From the NCBI RefSeq assembly GCF_000682775.1, contig NZ_AWFI01000012.1, positions 310,001 through 374,000 on the forward strand: a stretch of 64,000 nt of DNA, in the 5' to 3' direction. A program made the position numbers and the translations under genes. Positions within the stretch are counted from its first letter, which is position 1. Every line of letters starts with the position of its first letter. The DNA is from Hyphomonas sp. L-53-1-40 (GTDB lineage: Bacteria; Pseudomonadota; Alphaproteobacteria; Caulobacterales; Hyphomonadaceae). Positions 17,555 through 26,997 of the stretch are shown here, piece after piece. Below the pieces are notes generated by a model that saw only the letters and a list, made by a program, of their open reading frames with translations, made no database searches and was not told where the DNA came from.

Positions 17555-18546
17555 AGGCGCCGTACTTCTGGTCGGCCGGGCTCGATCCGAAATCTCGGGA
17601 AGCTGCGCCCCTGACTCGCGCTCTGCTCAGCCCTCTTGCCGCTCTTTATACATGGGGCATCCGTCGCAAGCTGGCCAAGGCCACCCCGGCGCGCACATCG
17701 ATCCCCGTCATTTGCGTCGGCAACCTGACGACCGGCGGCGTCGGCAAGACGCCCATCGTGCAGGCTATCCGCCATCATATCGAGCTGAAAGGCATTCACG
17801 CGTCCAGCCTGTCACGCGGCTATGGTGGCTCCGAAATCAGTCCACAGAAGATCTATCCAACCTGGCACACCGCAGACATGTGCGGCGATGAGCCTCTTCT
17901 GCTGTCCCAGACCGGCGAAAGCTGGATCGGCAAGGACAGGTTCGCCGGGGTCCAACTGATGGCCTTTTATGGCACCAAGGTCGCCATCATGGATGACGGC
18001 CATCAGAATCCCGGCATCGTGAAGGACCTGTCGTTCGTCGTGATTGATGCGGCTGCCCCTTTCGGCAATGGCTACGTCCTGCCCAAAGGCCCGTTGCGAG
18101 AACCTGTCCAAGATGGACTCGCCCGCGCCGATGCGGTGATCCTGATGGGGGATAGCGATGTCCCAGAACGCGTGCAGCAGAGCGGCCTGCCCGTGCTGCG
18201 GGCCAGGATTGTCCCCTCGGCCCCCGCACCGTCTGGCCCGCTGGTGGCATTCGCAGGCATCGGACGTCCGCAGAAATTCTTTGACAGCCTGAAAGATCAT
18301 GGCGGCGAGATAAGCGAAGCGGTCGGTTATCCGGATCACCATGATTATTCACCAAAGGAACTCGGCTTCCTCCACAAGCTCGCAAAATCCCATGGGGCGC
18401 GCCTGATCACGACCAGCAAGGACTATGTCCGTATCCATCCCGATGATCGTGGCGGCATCCTGCAATTCCCGGTCACCGCAGAGTTTGATGACATCCGCCA
18501 GCTTGACGCGCTGCTCAACCCGCTCCTCTATCCAGACAATTCATGA
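17551..18546 (+). CDS. lpxK: Tetraacyldisaccharide 4'-kinase
   Basis: Phosphorylates the 4' position of the lipid A disaccharide at the inner membrane. The 331-residue protein starts MKAPYFWSAGLDPKSREAAP and has the Walker A-type TTGGVGKTPIVQ, the LSRGYGG motif after it, and MDDGHQNP with the catalytic Asp pair. It overlaps waaA by 4 bases (ATGA) and the next acyltransferase by 4 bases, so translation is coupled across the lipid A operon. Confidence 0.95.
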   Translation: MKAPYFWSAGLDPKSREAAPLTRALLSPLAALYTWGIRRKLAKATPARTSIPVICVGNLTTGGVGKTPIVQAIRHHIELKGIHASSLSRGYGGSEISPQKIYPTWHTADMCGDEPLLLSQTGESWIGKDRFAGVQLMAFYGTKVAIMDDGHQNPGIVKDLSFVVIDAAAPFGNGYVLPKGPLREPVQDGLARADAVILMGDSDVPERVQQSGLPVLRARIVPSAPAPSGPLVAFAGIGRPQKFFDSLKDHGGEISEAVGYPDHHDYSPKELGFLHKLAKSHGARLITTSKDYVRIHPDDRGGILQFPVTAEFDDIRQLDALLNPLLYPDNS

Positions 18547-19502
18547 CGCAGACCGCCCCGAAATATATTCGCCCAAAAGATATCGACAATCGTGCGACGT
18601 TCTGGCAGCGCGTCCAGTGGCGGCTGGAAACCATTGGCTGGGATCTACTTTATTGGGGGCCAATGAAGTTGCTTGGCCCAGACCGTGCCTCCGATTTTGG
18701 TGGCTGGCTGATGAAGAAGATCGGCCCGCGCCTTTCTCAGCACAAGACAGTGAAGCGCAATCTCCGGCTCGCTTTTCCGGATTGGACGGATGAACAGATC
18801 GAGCAGACGGCACTTGATGCATGGGAGAGTGCCGGCCGCGTCGCAGGTGAACTGCCGCACCTGCCATCCATCGATCCGTATACGTCTGGACGTGTGGATA
18901 TTGTCGGTCTTGAAGTGCTTGATCGCCTGAAGGCCAGCGACAAGGGCGCGGTCTTCATTTCCGGCCACTTCGCCAATTGGGAAATCATGCCCGCCACGAT
19001 CACCCAGCGCCTGCCGGACGCGGTGATGACTTACCGCGCTTTGAACAACCCCCATATTGATCGACGCATCTCGGATCTCCGCGCGGCCTATGGCACCCAG
19101 ATCAATGCACCCAAGGGCGTCGGCACCCGTGAGTTAATGCGCGCTCTGGCCAAGGGCCAGACCATCGCGCTGATGAACGACCAGAAATTCAACGAGGGTA
19201 TCGCGGTACCCTTCTTCGGTCATGAAGCCATGACCGCGCCGGGACCGACTCGCCTCGCCATGAAATACGGCGTCCCTATCGTGCCCGTGTCTACTGTACG
19301 CACCGGCCCGGCCCGGTTTCGGATCACCTTCCATGAACCTTTCGTGCCTGAAATCACCGGTGATGAGGCAGCAGACATCCAGCGCAGCGTCCAGCGTATT
19401 ACCGATTTCATTGAAGAACAGGTCCGCGCAAATCCGGGCCAATGGTTCTGGCAGCATCGCCGTTGGCCAAAGGAAGCCTGGAAAGCCGCGGGCATTATCT
19501 GA
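18543..19502 (+). CDS. Lipid A late acyltransferase (LpxL/HtrB family)
   Basis: A 319-residue inner-membrane acyltransferase that adds a secondary acyl chain to Kdo2-lipid A. The HX4E catalytic motif is HFANWE, followed by YRALNNPHIDRRI and MNDQKFNEGIAVPFFG, as in LpxL/LpxM proteins. It overlaps lpxK by 4 bases and closes the operon. Whether it is the LpxL or LpxM type cannot be decided by eye. It ends 6 bases from the convergent SulP gene. Confidence 0.92.
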   Translation: MTQTAPKYIRPKDIDNRATFWQRVQWRLETIGWDLLYWGPMKLLGPDRASDFGGWLMKKIGPRLSQHKTVKRNLRLAFPDWTDEQIEQTALDAWESAGRVAGELPHLPSIDPYTSGRVDIVGLEVLDRLKASDKGAVFISGHFANWEIMPATITQRLPDAVMTYRALNNPHIDRRISDLRAAYGTQINAPKGVGTRELMRALAKGQTIALMNDQKFNEGIAVPFFGHEAMTAPGPTRLAMKYGVPIVPVSTVRTGPARFRITFHEPFVPEITGDEAADIQRSVQRITDFIEEQVRANPGQWFWQHRRWPKEAWKAAGII

Positions 19503-19508
19503 CCGGCC

Positions 19509-20771
19509 CTAGCGCTCCGGTTCGCTCCAATCAGCAGGCCCCACATGCCGACGCCGCAAACGGATCGCGAGTCCCAGAGAAACACCTACACCGATCGCGA
19601 TTGTCAGATCGGCCACAACGGTCAGCACCAGCGTAATCAGCAACAGCGCGACATTCGCTTTCTCGTCCGACATATAAGCTCGCCATTTGTGCGGCTCGCT
19701 CATGTTCCATGCCGTCAGCATCAGCAGTCCTGCCAGTGCGGGCATCGCCAGATACCCCGCCAAGGGCGCCGCGAACAAAACGGCCATCAGGATGGTGAGC
19801 GCGTGAACAATACCGGCGACCGGCGTCTTTCCGCCTGCCCGCACATTCGTCGCTGTGCGCGCAATCGCGCCCGTAGCAGGCAAGCCACCGAACAATGCCG
19901 ATCCAATATTCGCTGCTCCCTGCGCCATCACTTCAGCATTGCGTCGGTACTTCCCGCCGGTCATGCGGTCCGCTACCATCGCGGACAGGAGGGATTCCAC
20001 ACCCGCCAGAAAAGCAATTACGAAGGCTGAGGGCAGGAGTTCCGTCACACGGTCCAGACTAAACCCGGGCAATTTCGGCATCGGCAACTGGCTCGGCAAT
20101 GCCCCAAACCGGCTGCCGATTGTATCGACTGGCAAGTGGAAGAAATACACGACGGCTGACGTCAGTCCCACTGCCACGATCAGGCCCGGGAATTTCGGTG
20201 CAACCCGCCGTAACCCGACGATCAGTGCCACTGTCGCAGCTCCGATTCCCACCGATGCCCAGTTCACCGTCCCGCGCGCCGCCCAAAGCACTTCCAGTTT
20301 GCCGAAGAATTCCGCCGGCAGGTCGGAAGTTGTCAGGCCGAACAGGTCATTCAGCTGGCTCGCCGCAATGATAATGGCGATGCCGACGGTGAAGCCGTTC
20401 ACGACCGCCTCCGGAACGAAACTGATCAGATTTCCTGCCCGCAACAGTCCGGCGACAATCAGAATGATCCCCGCCATGAACGTCGCCAGAACGAGTCCGT
20501 CATAGCCGTGCGCAACAATCACGCCGAACACAACGACGATGAATGCGCCAGTCGGCCCGCCGATCTGAACCCGGCTGCCTCCCAGGAATGAAATAAGGAA
20601 TCCTGCGATAACTGCCGTAACAAGACCGGCCGCAGGGTCAGCTCCTGACGCAATTGCAATGGCTAGGCTAAGCGGGATAGCGACCAGCGCGACCGTCACA
20701 CCTGCAAAGAGGTCCGCCACAAAGAGCGGCCCCGAATAGGTCCGGATTGTTGTCAGAATCTTCGGCTTCAT
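19509..20771 (-). CDS. SulP family anion permease without STAS domain
   Basis: About 420 residues with ten to twelve membrane segments, matching SulP/SLC26 anion transporters (sulfate, bicarbonate or similar). Family segments include ATVALIVGLRRVAPKFPGL and LPATGAIARTATNVRAGGKT. The protein ends right after the last membrane segment (RLRRRHVGPADWSEPER), so the cytoplasmic STAS domain usual in this family is absent. I choose ATG 20771 (MKPKILTTIRTYSGPLFVAD); the in-frame extension up to 20897 is unconserved. No neighbouring gene supplies a STAS or carbonic anhydrase partner. Confidence 0.88.
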   Translation of the reverse strand: MKPKILTTIRTYSGPLFVADLFAGVTVALVAIPLSLAIAIASGADPAAGLVTAVIAGFLISFLGGSRVQIGGPTGAFIVVVFGVIVAHGYDGLVLATFMAGIILIVAGLLRAGNLISFVPEAVVNGFTVGIAIIIAASQLNDLFGLTTSDLPAEFFGKLEVLWAARGTVNWASVGIGAATVALIVGLRRVAPKFPGLIVAVGLTSAVVYFFHLPVDTIGSRFGALPSQLPMPKLPGFSLDRVTELLPSAFVIAFLAGVESLLSAMVADRMTGGKYRRNAEVMAQGAANIGSALFGGLPATGAIARTATNVRAGGKTPVAGIVHALTILMAVLFAAPLAGYLAMPALAGLLMLTAWNMSEPHKWRAYMSDEKANVALLLITLVLTVVADLTIAIGVGVSLGLAIRLRRRHVGPADWSEPER

Positions 20772-21038
20772 TCGTGCCCGGCCATGCCATGCCACCCCGT
20801 TACCCAATATCAATACGCCTACACCCGCACTATGCGTGCCGAAAAGGGCCGAAATTGTCGCGATCGATAGAGTTATGATCCGGCAAGTCGCCCTCAAAAA
20901 CTCTTACGAAAGTCCGAAGAAAGAGTGTTGGGCTTCAATGAAGTGTGGAACGGAGTTTAAGGGACACTGGGATACTGTTGCCACTGAAACTGGTCTTCTT
21001 CGCCAGTAAACCAATGCGAGTCTCAGGGGCTTGAACGA

Positions 21039-22268
21039 ATGACCGGATTCTCACTTCCTTCAACGGTTCTAGACGGACGTGCGGAAACATCCCGGCAGGC
21101 AATCAACTCTGCATTGACAGCCATTCGCCAACACCTAGGAATGCCGATTGCCTACATATCGGAATTTGTCGCGGGCGAGTCCGTATTTCGTTATGTAGAC
21201 GCGCCGGGGCTCGAAAACCTGATCAAGCCGGGAGACAGCAGAGACCTGACCGAAGTCTATTGCCTGCACGTACTTGAAGGTCGCCTACCCGAACTCATTC
21301 CGGATACCTCCAAAAATCCGCTGGCTCTCGCCATGCCGATCACGCGCGAAATTCCGATTGGCGCACATATGAGCATTCCGATCCGCCTTGAGGACGGCAC
21401 GCCATATGGCATGTTCTGTTGCCTCAGCCCGGAGGCAAACACGAGTCTCAATGATCGCGATCTGGAAACCATGCGCCTGTTCGCAAACCTGGCCGCACAA
21501 CAGATCGACAAGGATTACGAGGAACGCCGCATCCTGCAGGAAAAGCGCGAGCGTATCCTCGAGACCCTGGATACAAGCGCGTTCGCCATTGCCTACCAGC
21601 CAATTGTCGACCTCGGCCAAATGCACCCCAGCGGGTATGAAGCCCTCTGTCGCTTCTCGGCTGAACCTTACCGATCACCGGATGTCTGGTTTGACGAGGC
21701 AGCTGCCGTTGGCTTGTCCGTTGAACTGGAACTCGCTTCGATCCGACAGGCTGTGGAAAAGATCCGCGAGATCGCACCCGACCAGTACATTTCCGTCAAT
21801 GCCTCACCCTCCACAGTGATCAGCGATCAATTCGCGAGCACTTTCCTGAATTTGCCGCTCGACCGCATCCTGCTGGAAATCACTGAACACGCCGTCATTG
21901 ACGACTATGAGGGCTTCACCAAGGTGCTGCGCCCACTACGCCATGCTGGTCTGCGGCTCGCCGTGGATGATGCTGGCGCCGGTCACTCCTCGCTCCGCCA
22001 CATTGTTCAGCTTAATCCGGACTATGTAAAGGTCGACATGAGCCTGACCCGCAATGTGGATTCGGACTTGGCCCGTCGTGCGCTGATCGGCGCACTGCTG
22101 TTTTATACGCGAGAAACGTCGGCCCACATCATCGCCGAAGGTATCGAAACCGAGGCAGAGCTGAATACACTCAAACTGCTGGGCGTTCGCAGAGGCCAAG
22201 GCTATCTGCTTGGCCGCCCGGAGCAGGATATCGCCAAGACGATCGATTTGTTCAGCAAGGCGTCCTGA
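21039..22268 (+). CDS. GAF-EAL domain cyclic-di-GMP phosphodiesterase
   Basis: A 409-residue cytosolic protein: GAF-type sensor domain at about 15-165, then an EAL domain at about 180-405. The catalytic set is complete: YEALCRF, SVNASP, LLEITEH, VDDAGAG, VKVDMSL and IIAEGIETEAE, plus QGYLLGRP. It should hydrolyse cyclic-di-GMP under control of the GAF domain; the GAF ligand is unknown. It stands alone, with a 267-base upstream gap and a separate gene downstream. Confidence 0.93.
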   Translation: MTGFSLPSTVLDGRAETSRQAINSALTAIRQHLGMPIAYISEFVAGESVFRYVDAPGLENLIKPGDSRDLTEVYCLHVLEGRLPELIPDTSKNPLALAMPITREIPIGAHMSIPIRLEDGTPYGMFCCLSPEANTSLNDRDLETMRLFANLAAQQIDKDYEERRILQEKRERILETLDTSAFAIAYQPIVDLGQMHPSGYEALCRFSAEPYRSPDVWFDEAAAVGLSVELELASIRQAVEKIREIAPDQYISVNASPSTVISDQFASTFLNLPLDRILLEITEHAVIDDYEGFTKVLRPLRHAGLRLAVDDAGAGHSSLRHIVQLNPDYVKVDMSLTRNVDSDLARRALIGALLFYTRETSAHIIAEGIETEAELNTLKLLGVRRGQGYLLGRPEQDIAKTIDLFSKAS

Positions 22269-22338
22269 CAGCATTCAGCCCCTGTGCATTCCGCAAAATC
22301 GTTCTAGATTGAGCTGACAACCCCGGAGCACGCGCCTC

Positions 22339-22758
22339 ATGAATATCGGTGAAATCGTTTCTGTCGTCACCCTTCTGTTTGGGGCGGTTCTCGGCCTGTC
22401 CGCCATGTTTTCCCCCGCTTGGGCCAGCCGCATTGTTCGCCTCGTCGAGGATCCGGACCCGCTCCGCCCCGGTGGCTATTCGGAATTTCGCGCCACTTAT
22501 GGCGGCCTGTTCCTGTTCGCACATCTGATGACGGCCATTCTGGTTGTGAATCTGTCGACGGGTTCCGAAGACATCCTGACGACGCTCGTTGTCCTGCCGC
22601 TCGCTGCAGGGTGGGTTGGCGCTGGCACCGGTCGCCTGATGTCGCTAGTCTTCGACCGAGCCAAGAACCGGGAGCCCGGTCTGATCCCGATCTGGATTCC
22701 GATGGAGATCATACTGGGCCTTGCTATTGCGGCGCCCTTCCTCCACTTCCTGCTCTGA
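22339..22758 (+). CDS. Four-span membrane protein, DUF4345-like
   Basis: A 139-residue protein with four hydrophobic segments (about 5-27, 54-74, 80-97 and 118-138) and the loop GGYSEFRATYGG between the first two, which resembles DUF4345. GGAG precedes the ATG. No function is known. It ends 20 bases before the pseudouridine synthase gene and may share its transcript. Confidence 0.75.
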   Translation: MNIGEIVSVVTLLFGAVLGLSAMFSPAWASRIVRLVEDPDPLRPGGYSEFRATYGGLFLFAHLMTAILVVNLSTGSEDILTTLVVLPLAAGWVGAGTGRLMSLVFDRAKNREPGLIPIWIPMEIILGLAIAAPFLHFLL

Positions 22759-22778
22759 AGCAACAGAAAGAATATCCC

Positions 22779-23729
22779 ATGACGGAGCGTCGAGAGACGG
22801 GCCGCCCGCGCCGGAAACCTTCCAGCCCGAGCAAGCAACGCCCAGCCCCAAAATCCAAGCGTCCAGCCGAAGAGAAAGACTGGAGCGAAGGTGAGCGGAT
22901 CGCCAAATACCTTGCGCGCGCTGGCGTCGCCTCGCGCCGCGAGGTCGAACGCATGATCGAGGATGGCAAGATCACGGTCGATGGCGTCAAGCTGACCTCT
23001 CCTGCCTTCAAGGTCACAGGCCGCGAACTGATCCGCGTGGGCCGCAAGACCATTCAGGCCCCTGATGCGACGCGCGTCTGGCGATATCACAAACCGGCTG
23101 GCCTCATCACCACCACTGTTGACCCGGAAGGTCGGCGCACGGTCTTTGACGAGTTGCCCAAATCCCTGCCACGCGTGGTCACCGTCGGCCGGCTAGACCT
23201 GAACACCGAAGGCCTGCTGCTACTGACCAATGATGGCGCGCTTGCCCGCGCCCTGGAGCTGCCGAAGAACGAGCTTGAACGCACCTATCGTGTGCGGGCC
23301 AAGGGCACCGTGACCGACTACAAGATTGCCGAATTGGCCGAAGGCATCACGGTCGATGGCGTCGACTACAAGCCGATCACCGCCGTGTTCGACCGGGAAA
23401 CCGGCGCAAACAGCTGGCTAACCGTGACCCTCTCGGAAGGCAAGAAACGCGAAGTCCGCCGTGCACTGGAAGCGGTGAATCTCATGGTGAACCGCCTGAT
23501 CCGCGTGCAGTACGGCCCGTTCCTGCTGGACGATCTTCGCCCGGGCGCGGTCGAGGAAGTGCCGACAGACCTGCTACAACAAGCCATCGGCCACTTGATG
23601 ACGAATGAGCACGCTGCCCGGCCTGCCGAGCCGGCTCGCACCTCCAAAAAGCCTGCCCCTAAGTCACGCCTTGGCAGCAGGTCACCTTCAGGTAAGCTGC
23701 CTTCCAGGAAACGCACAAAGCCTCGCTGA
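22779..23729 (+). CDS. rRNA pseudouridine synthase, RsuA/RluB family
   Basis: A 316-residue enzyme that converts a uridine of rRNA to pseudouridine. A basic N-terminus rich in Arg, Lys and Pro is followed by an S4 RNA-binding domain (about 45-100, RIAKYLARAGVASRREVERM) and the catalytic domain with GRLDLNTEGLLLLTNDG (catalytic Asp). The basic C-terminal tail continues to the end. I choose ATG 22779 because it has a purine-rich leader and avoids overlap with the membrane protein gene. RluB is the best guess among RsuA, RluB, RluE and RluF. Confidence 0.92.
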   Translation: MTERRETGRPRRKPSSPSKQRPAPKSKRPAEEKDWSEGERIAKYLARAGVASRREVERMIEDGKITVDGVKLTSPAFKVTGRELIRVGRKTIQAPDATRVWRYHKPAGLITTTVDPEGRRTVFDELPKSLPRVVTVGRLDLNTEGLLLLTNDGALARALELPKNELERTYRVRAKGTVTDYKIAELAEGITVDGVDYKPITAVFDRETGANSWLTVTLSEGKKREVRRALEAVNLMVNRLIRVQYGPFLLDDLRPGAVEEVPTDLLQQAIGHLMTNEHAARPAEPARTSKKPAPKSRLGSRSPSGKLPSRKRTKPR

Positions 23730-23777
23730 GACGGCCATTGATAGGTCTCCGGCGGCAAAGCCATACGGAGGTCCCTC

Positions 23778-25109
23778 ATGCCACTTCAGAACGTAACCGA
23801 GACCTATCAGGTAGATACCGCACCGCGGCCACCGAAGAACAAGCCCGTCTTCGATCTCGCACCGCCAGTCGACCTGACGGACCCGACCGTCTTCTCGTCC
23901 CGCGGCGGCTACACTCATGAAGCCTTCGCAGAAATGCGCGAAAAGGCTCCCGTCATGTGGCATCCAGAACAGGTCGGCGCGGGTTTCTGGGCGGTGACTT
24001 CCTATGATCTCGTCAAGAAAGTTGAGCTCGACCCGGTTATCTATTCTTCACAACGCGGTGGTATCCTGATGACCTATGGTCAGGAAGACACGCCCCGCCA
24101 TCCGCTGCTGCACTCATCCAGCCTGAACAGCCTGATCAACCTCGACCGTCCCTACCATACGACGCTCCGTATGGAGCATATGCAGTTCTTCCGTCCCGGT
24201 TTCGTGGCAGAGTTGCGCAAGCGCGTTGATGTGCAGGTCAACCTGCTACTCGACGCGATGGAGAAGCAGGGCCCTGTGGTCGACATGGTGGAACTGTTCT
24301 CTGCCGAATTGCCGCTGTTCACGCTCTGCGAAATCCTTGGCGTACCGCCAGAAGATCGGCCGAAACTTGTCCACTGGATGCACTTCCTCGAAAATTCGCA
24401 ATACCAGGCCCAGCAGGAAGGCCTCGGAAATGTCACGCCCGAACAGATCATGGCCTTCATGTCAGAGATTCAGGCCATGTTCGATTACGGTCGACATATG
24501 CTGGCCAAGCGCCGTGCCGATCCGCAGAACGACCTTCTTTCCGCGATCGCCAATGTCGAGATCGACGGCGAGCCCCTGAGCCCCGAATTTCTTGATGGTT
24601 CCTGGCTCCTGATCGTCTTCGCCGGCAATGACACAACCCGCAACTCGCTGTCGGGCACAATGCGCCTTCTGACCGAATTCGCCGACCAGAAGGAAAAGCT
24701 GATCGCGAACGAGGACCTCTTTCCCAATTTCGTCCATGAATCGATCCGCATGGTCAGTCCCGTCACCTATATGCGCCGCACCGCAACAGCGGAGACGGAC
24801 CTCGGCGGCCAAACCATCGCCGAGGGCGATAAAGTGGTCATGTACTATGCCGCGGCCAATCGAGACCCGTCCAAATTTCCCGAACCTAACCGTTTCGACA
24901 TCACACGCGCCAATGCGAAGGAACATCTGGCGTTCGGACATGGCCCACATGTCTGCCTGGGCCAGCGTGTTGCCAACATGCAGCTCGACTCAGCCTATCG
25001 CAACATCCTCGCACGCTTTCCGAACATAAAATGGACGGGCGAACAAACCCTCGCGCCCAGCAATTTCGTGCACGCCATTTCAAGCCTCATGGTGGACCTC
25101 GGCACATGA
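23778..25109 (+). CDS. Cytochrome P450
   Basis: A 443-residue soluble bacterial P450 monooxygenase. The oxygen-binding I-helix reads FAGNDTTRNSLSG, the K-helix ExxR is ESIR, and the heme-binding loop is FGHGPHVCLGQR with the Cys ligand at about residue 393. GGAGG lies 8 bases before the ATG. Downstream ATGA overlaps couple it to an enoyl-CoA hydratase and a DUF2855 protein, suggesting hydroxylation of a terpenoid, sterol or fatty-acid-like substrate before beta-oxidation. The electron partner is not encoded here. Confidence 0.95.
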   Translation: MPLQNVTETYQVDTAPRPPKNKPVFDLAPPVDLTDPTVFSSRGGYTHEAFAEMREKAPVMWHPEQVGAGFWAVTSYDLVKKVELDPVIYSSQRGGILMTYGQEDTPRHPLLHSSSLNSLINLDRPYHTTLRMEHMQFFRPGFVAELRKRVDVQVNLLLDAMEKQGPVVDMVELFSAELPLFTLCEILGVPPEDRPKLVHWMHFLENSQYQAQQEGLGNVTPEQIMAFMSEIQAMFDYGRHMLAKRRADPQNDLLSAIANVEIDGEPLSPEFLDGSWLLIVFAGNDTTRNSLSGTMRLLTEFADQKEKLIANEDLFPNFVHESIRMVSPVTYMRRTATAETDLGGQTIAEGDKVVMYYAAANRDPSKFPEPNRFDITRANAKEHLAFGHGPHVCLGQRVANMQLDSAYRNILARFPNIKWTGEQTLAPSNFVHAISSLMVDLGT

Positions 25110-25864
25110 GCGAGCCGCTGGTCCTTCGTCAGGACAAAGACGGCCTTGCGACTCTTACCCTGAATCGGCCCGACAAACTCAATTCACTCACGGTCGGCAT
25201 GTTCCGCGAACTTCGCCATCATGTGCTCGACCTCGAGACGGATGACAGTGTGAATTGCGTTATCCTGCGCGGGGCGGGCAAATGCTTCTCTGCCGGGCAT
25301 GATCTTGGCGACATTGCCGAAGGTGAAAAAGTCCCGTCACCGGGGTGGCACTCTGAAACGCTCCGCCTGATGGAGCGCCTGCCCAAGCCGGTCATCGCGG
25401 CCGTCCACGGCCACTGTTATACAGGTGCGTTGGAAGTTGCCCTCGCGGCTGATTTCATCATCGCCGCGGAAAGCGCACGTTTCGGGGACACACATGCCAA
25501 ATGGGCGCTTACCCCGATCTGGGGCATGAGCCAGCGCCTGCCACGCCGTGTAGGGATTGCCACGGCAAAACGCCTGATGTTCACCGCCGACATGATCCGT
25601 GCTGATGAGGCCTTCCGCATCGGCCTCGTCGAGCAAGTTGTAGCAGACGCCGACTTCGACAGCGCCTGTCAGGACTTGGCGGATCGCATACTCGCCAACT
25701 CGCCATTCTCCCATGCGGCAAACAAGCGTCTGCTGGAGGCGACCGAGGCGCGAGACTTGGATAGTGGCCTGCAATGGGAGATACTCAATTGCGAAGGGGT
25801 TGGGCCTGACATGCAGGACCGAATCGCGGCCTTTACGGGCAAGAGCAAGAAAGCGAAGACATGA
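25106..25864 (+). CDS. Enoyl-CoA hydratase/isomerase family protein
   Basis: A 252-residue crotonase-fold enzyme. The oxyanion-hole segments are FSAGHDLGDI and HGHCYTGALEVALAAD. Where crotonases have the second catalytic Glu, this one reads WGMSQRLPRRVG, so hydratase versus isomerase activity is uncertain. The ATG 25106 overlaps the P450 stop (ATGA), and its own stop overlaps the next gene by 4 bases, so I prefer it to the in-frame upstream start at 25031. Confidence 0.92.
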   Translation: MSEPLVLRQDKDGLATLTLNRPDKLNSLTVGMFRELRHHVLDLETDDSVNCVILRGAGKCFSAGHDLGDIAEGEKVPSPGWHSETLRLMERLPKPVIAAVHGHCYTGALEVALAADFIIAAESARFGDTHAKWALTPIWGMSQRLPRRVGIATAKRLMFTADMIRADEAFRIGLVEQVVADADFDSACQDLADRILANSPFSHAANKRLLEATEARDLDSGLQWEILNCEGVGPDMQDRIAAFTGKSKKAKT

Positions 25865-26934
25865 GTGATTTCCTGATCCGCCGTGATGATTTGCGCGACA
25901 CGCGCTGGACCCCAGCCGACCTGCCTGCCCTGGCCGACGGCGCTGCCCGTCTCAAGGTCGATACGTTTGCCCTGACGGCCAACAATGTCACCTACGCCAC
26001 TTTTGGCGACCAGATGCAGTATTGGAACTTCTTCCCCGCCGCAGATGCAAGCTTTGGCCGCGTGCCCGTCTGGGGGTTCGCGACTGTGGTGGAATCCAAG
26101 GCTGAACATGTGAATGAGGGTGACCGCCTGTACGGATATCTCCCCATCTCCGAACATTTCGATGTTGAGCCGGTCAGCGTCGGCAAACATGGTTTCATGG
26201 ATGGCGCCGCCCACCGCCAGGGCCTCGCGCCCATCTACAACACATACATCAACACTGCTGGCGACCCTTCCTACGATGCCGCGCTCGAAGACCAGCAAAT
26301 GCTTTTCCGTCCACTCTTCACGACGGGTTGGATGATTGATGACTGCCTGATGGAAACCGGCGACCCGGTGCCGGAAACCGTTGTGATCTCCTCTGCCTCG
26401 TCCAAGACTGCCATGGCGCTGGCTCACTGCCTGAAGGTTCGCGGTGGTGTCGACACGGTTGCGCTGACCTCGCCCGGCAACAAGGACTTTCTGGAAAAGA
26501 CCGGCCTGTATGGCCGCGTCCGCACCTATGCTGACGCCGACCGCCTGCATGCACGCGGCCTGACGGCCTTTGTCGATTTCCTCGGACGCCCCACACTGAC
26601 GGCAGATGTCCACAATGCCTTAAAAGACCGGCTTGTTCGTAGTCTCGTCATCGGCGTGACCGATTGGGAAGGCGACCGTTCGCCCATCGCGCTGCCAGAT
26701 CCTCAGCCGGAATTCTTCTTCGTGCCAACTTATGCCGCTGAACGCGCAGCCACGCTCGGCGGCGCTGAAATCAATCGTCGGCTCGGCTCTGCCTTGAAGA
26801 GTTTCTATACGGCCTCGAAGGACTTCGTCACGCCGCGCCACGCCAAAGGTGCAGACGCAATCACGAAAGCATGGACGCAGACCATCGACGCCCAGGTCAG
26901 CCCCTCCGAAGGACTGATCCTCTCAATCTCCTGA
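25861..26934 (+). CDS. DUF2855 family protein
   Basis: A 357-residue protein matching DUF2855, proteins of unknown function with a layout reminiscent of medium-chain reductases (NNVTYATFGDQMQYWNFFPA, then VVISSASSKTAMALAHCLK in the nucleotide-binding position). It is coupled by ATGA to the enoyl-CoA hydratase and is the last gene of the P450 operon. A reductase acting on the same acyl-CoA intermediate is possible but unproven. Confidence 0.85.
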   Translation: MSDFLIRRDDLRDTRWTPADLPALADGAARLKVDTFALTANNVTYATFGDQMQYWNFFPAADASFGRVPVWGFATVVESKAEHVNEGDRLYGYLPISEHFDVEPVSVGKHGFMDGAAHRQGLAPIYNTYINTAGDPSYDAALEDQQMLFRPLFTTGWMIDDCLMETGDPVPETVVISSASSKTAMALAHCLKVRGGVDTVALTSPGNKDFLEKTGLYGRVRTYADADRLHARGLTAFVDFLGRPTLTADVHNALKDRLVRSLVIGVTDWEGDRSPIALPDPQPEFFFVPTYAAERAATLGGAEINRRLGSALKSFYTASKDFVTPRHAKGADAITKAWTQTIDAQVSPSEGLILSIS

Positions 26935-26948
26935 TCGCAAAAACAAAA

Positions 26949-26976
26949 GCCCCCGCTGCGGCCAAACAGCGGGGGC
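26949..26976 (-). terminator. Intrinsic terminator of the OmpA-like lipoprotein gene
   Basis: GCCCCCGCTG (26949-26958) and CAGCGGGGGC (26967-26976) form a perfect 10-bp GC stem with an 8-base loop. On the minus strand it is followed by TTTTGTTTTTG, the expected U tract, and lies 22 bases beyond the stop at 26998. It may also act weakly for the P450 operon on the other strand. Confidence 0.85.
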
Positions 26977-26997
26977 AGGTCGCACACCTGGAGCGCT

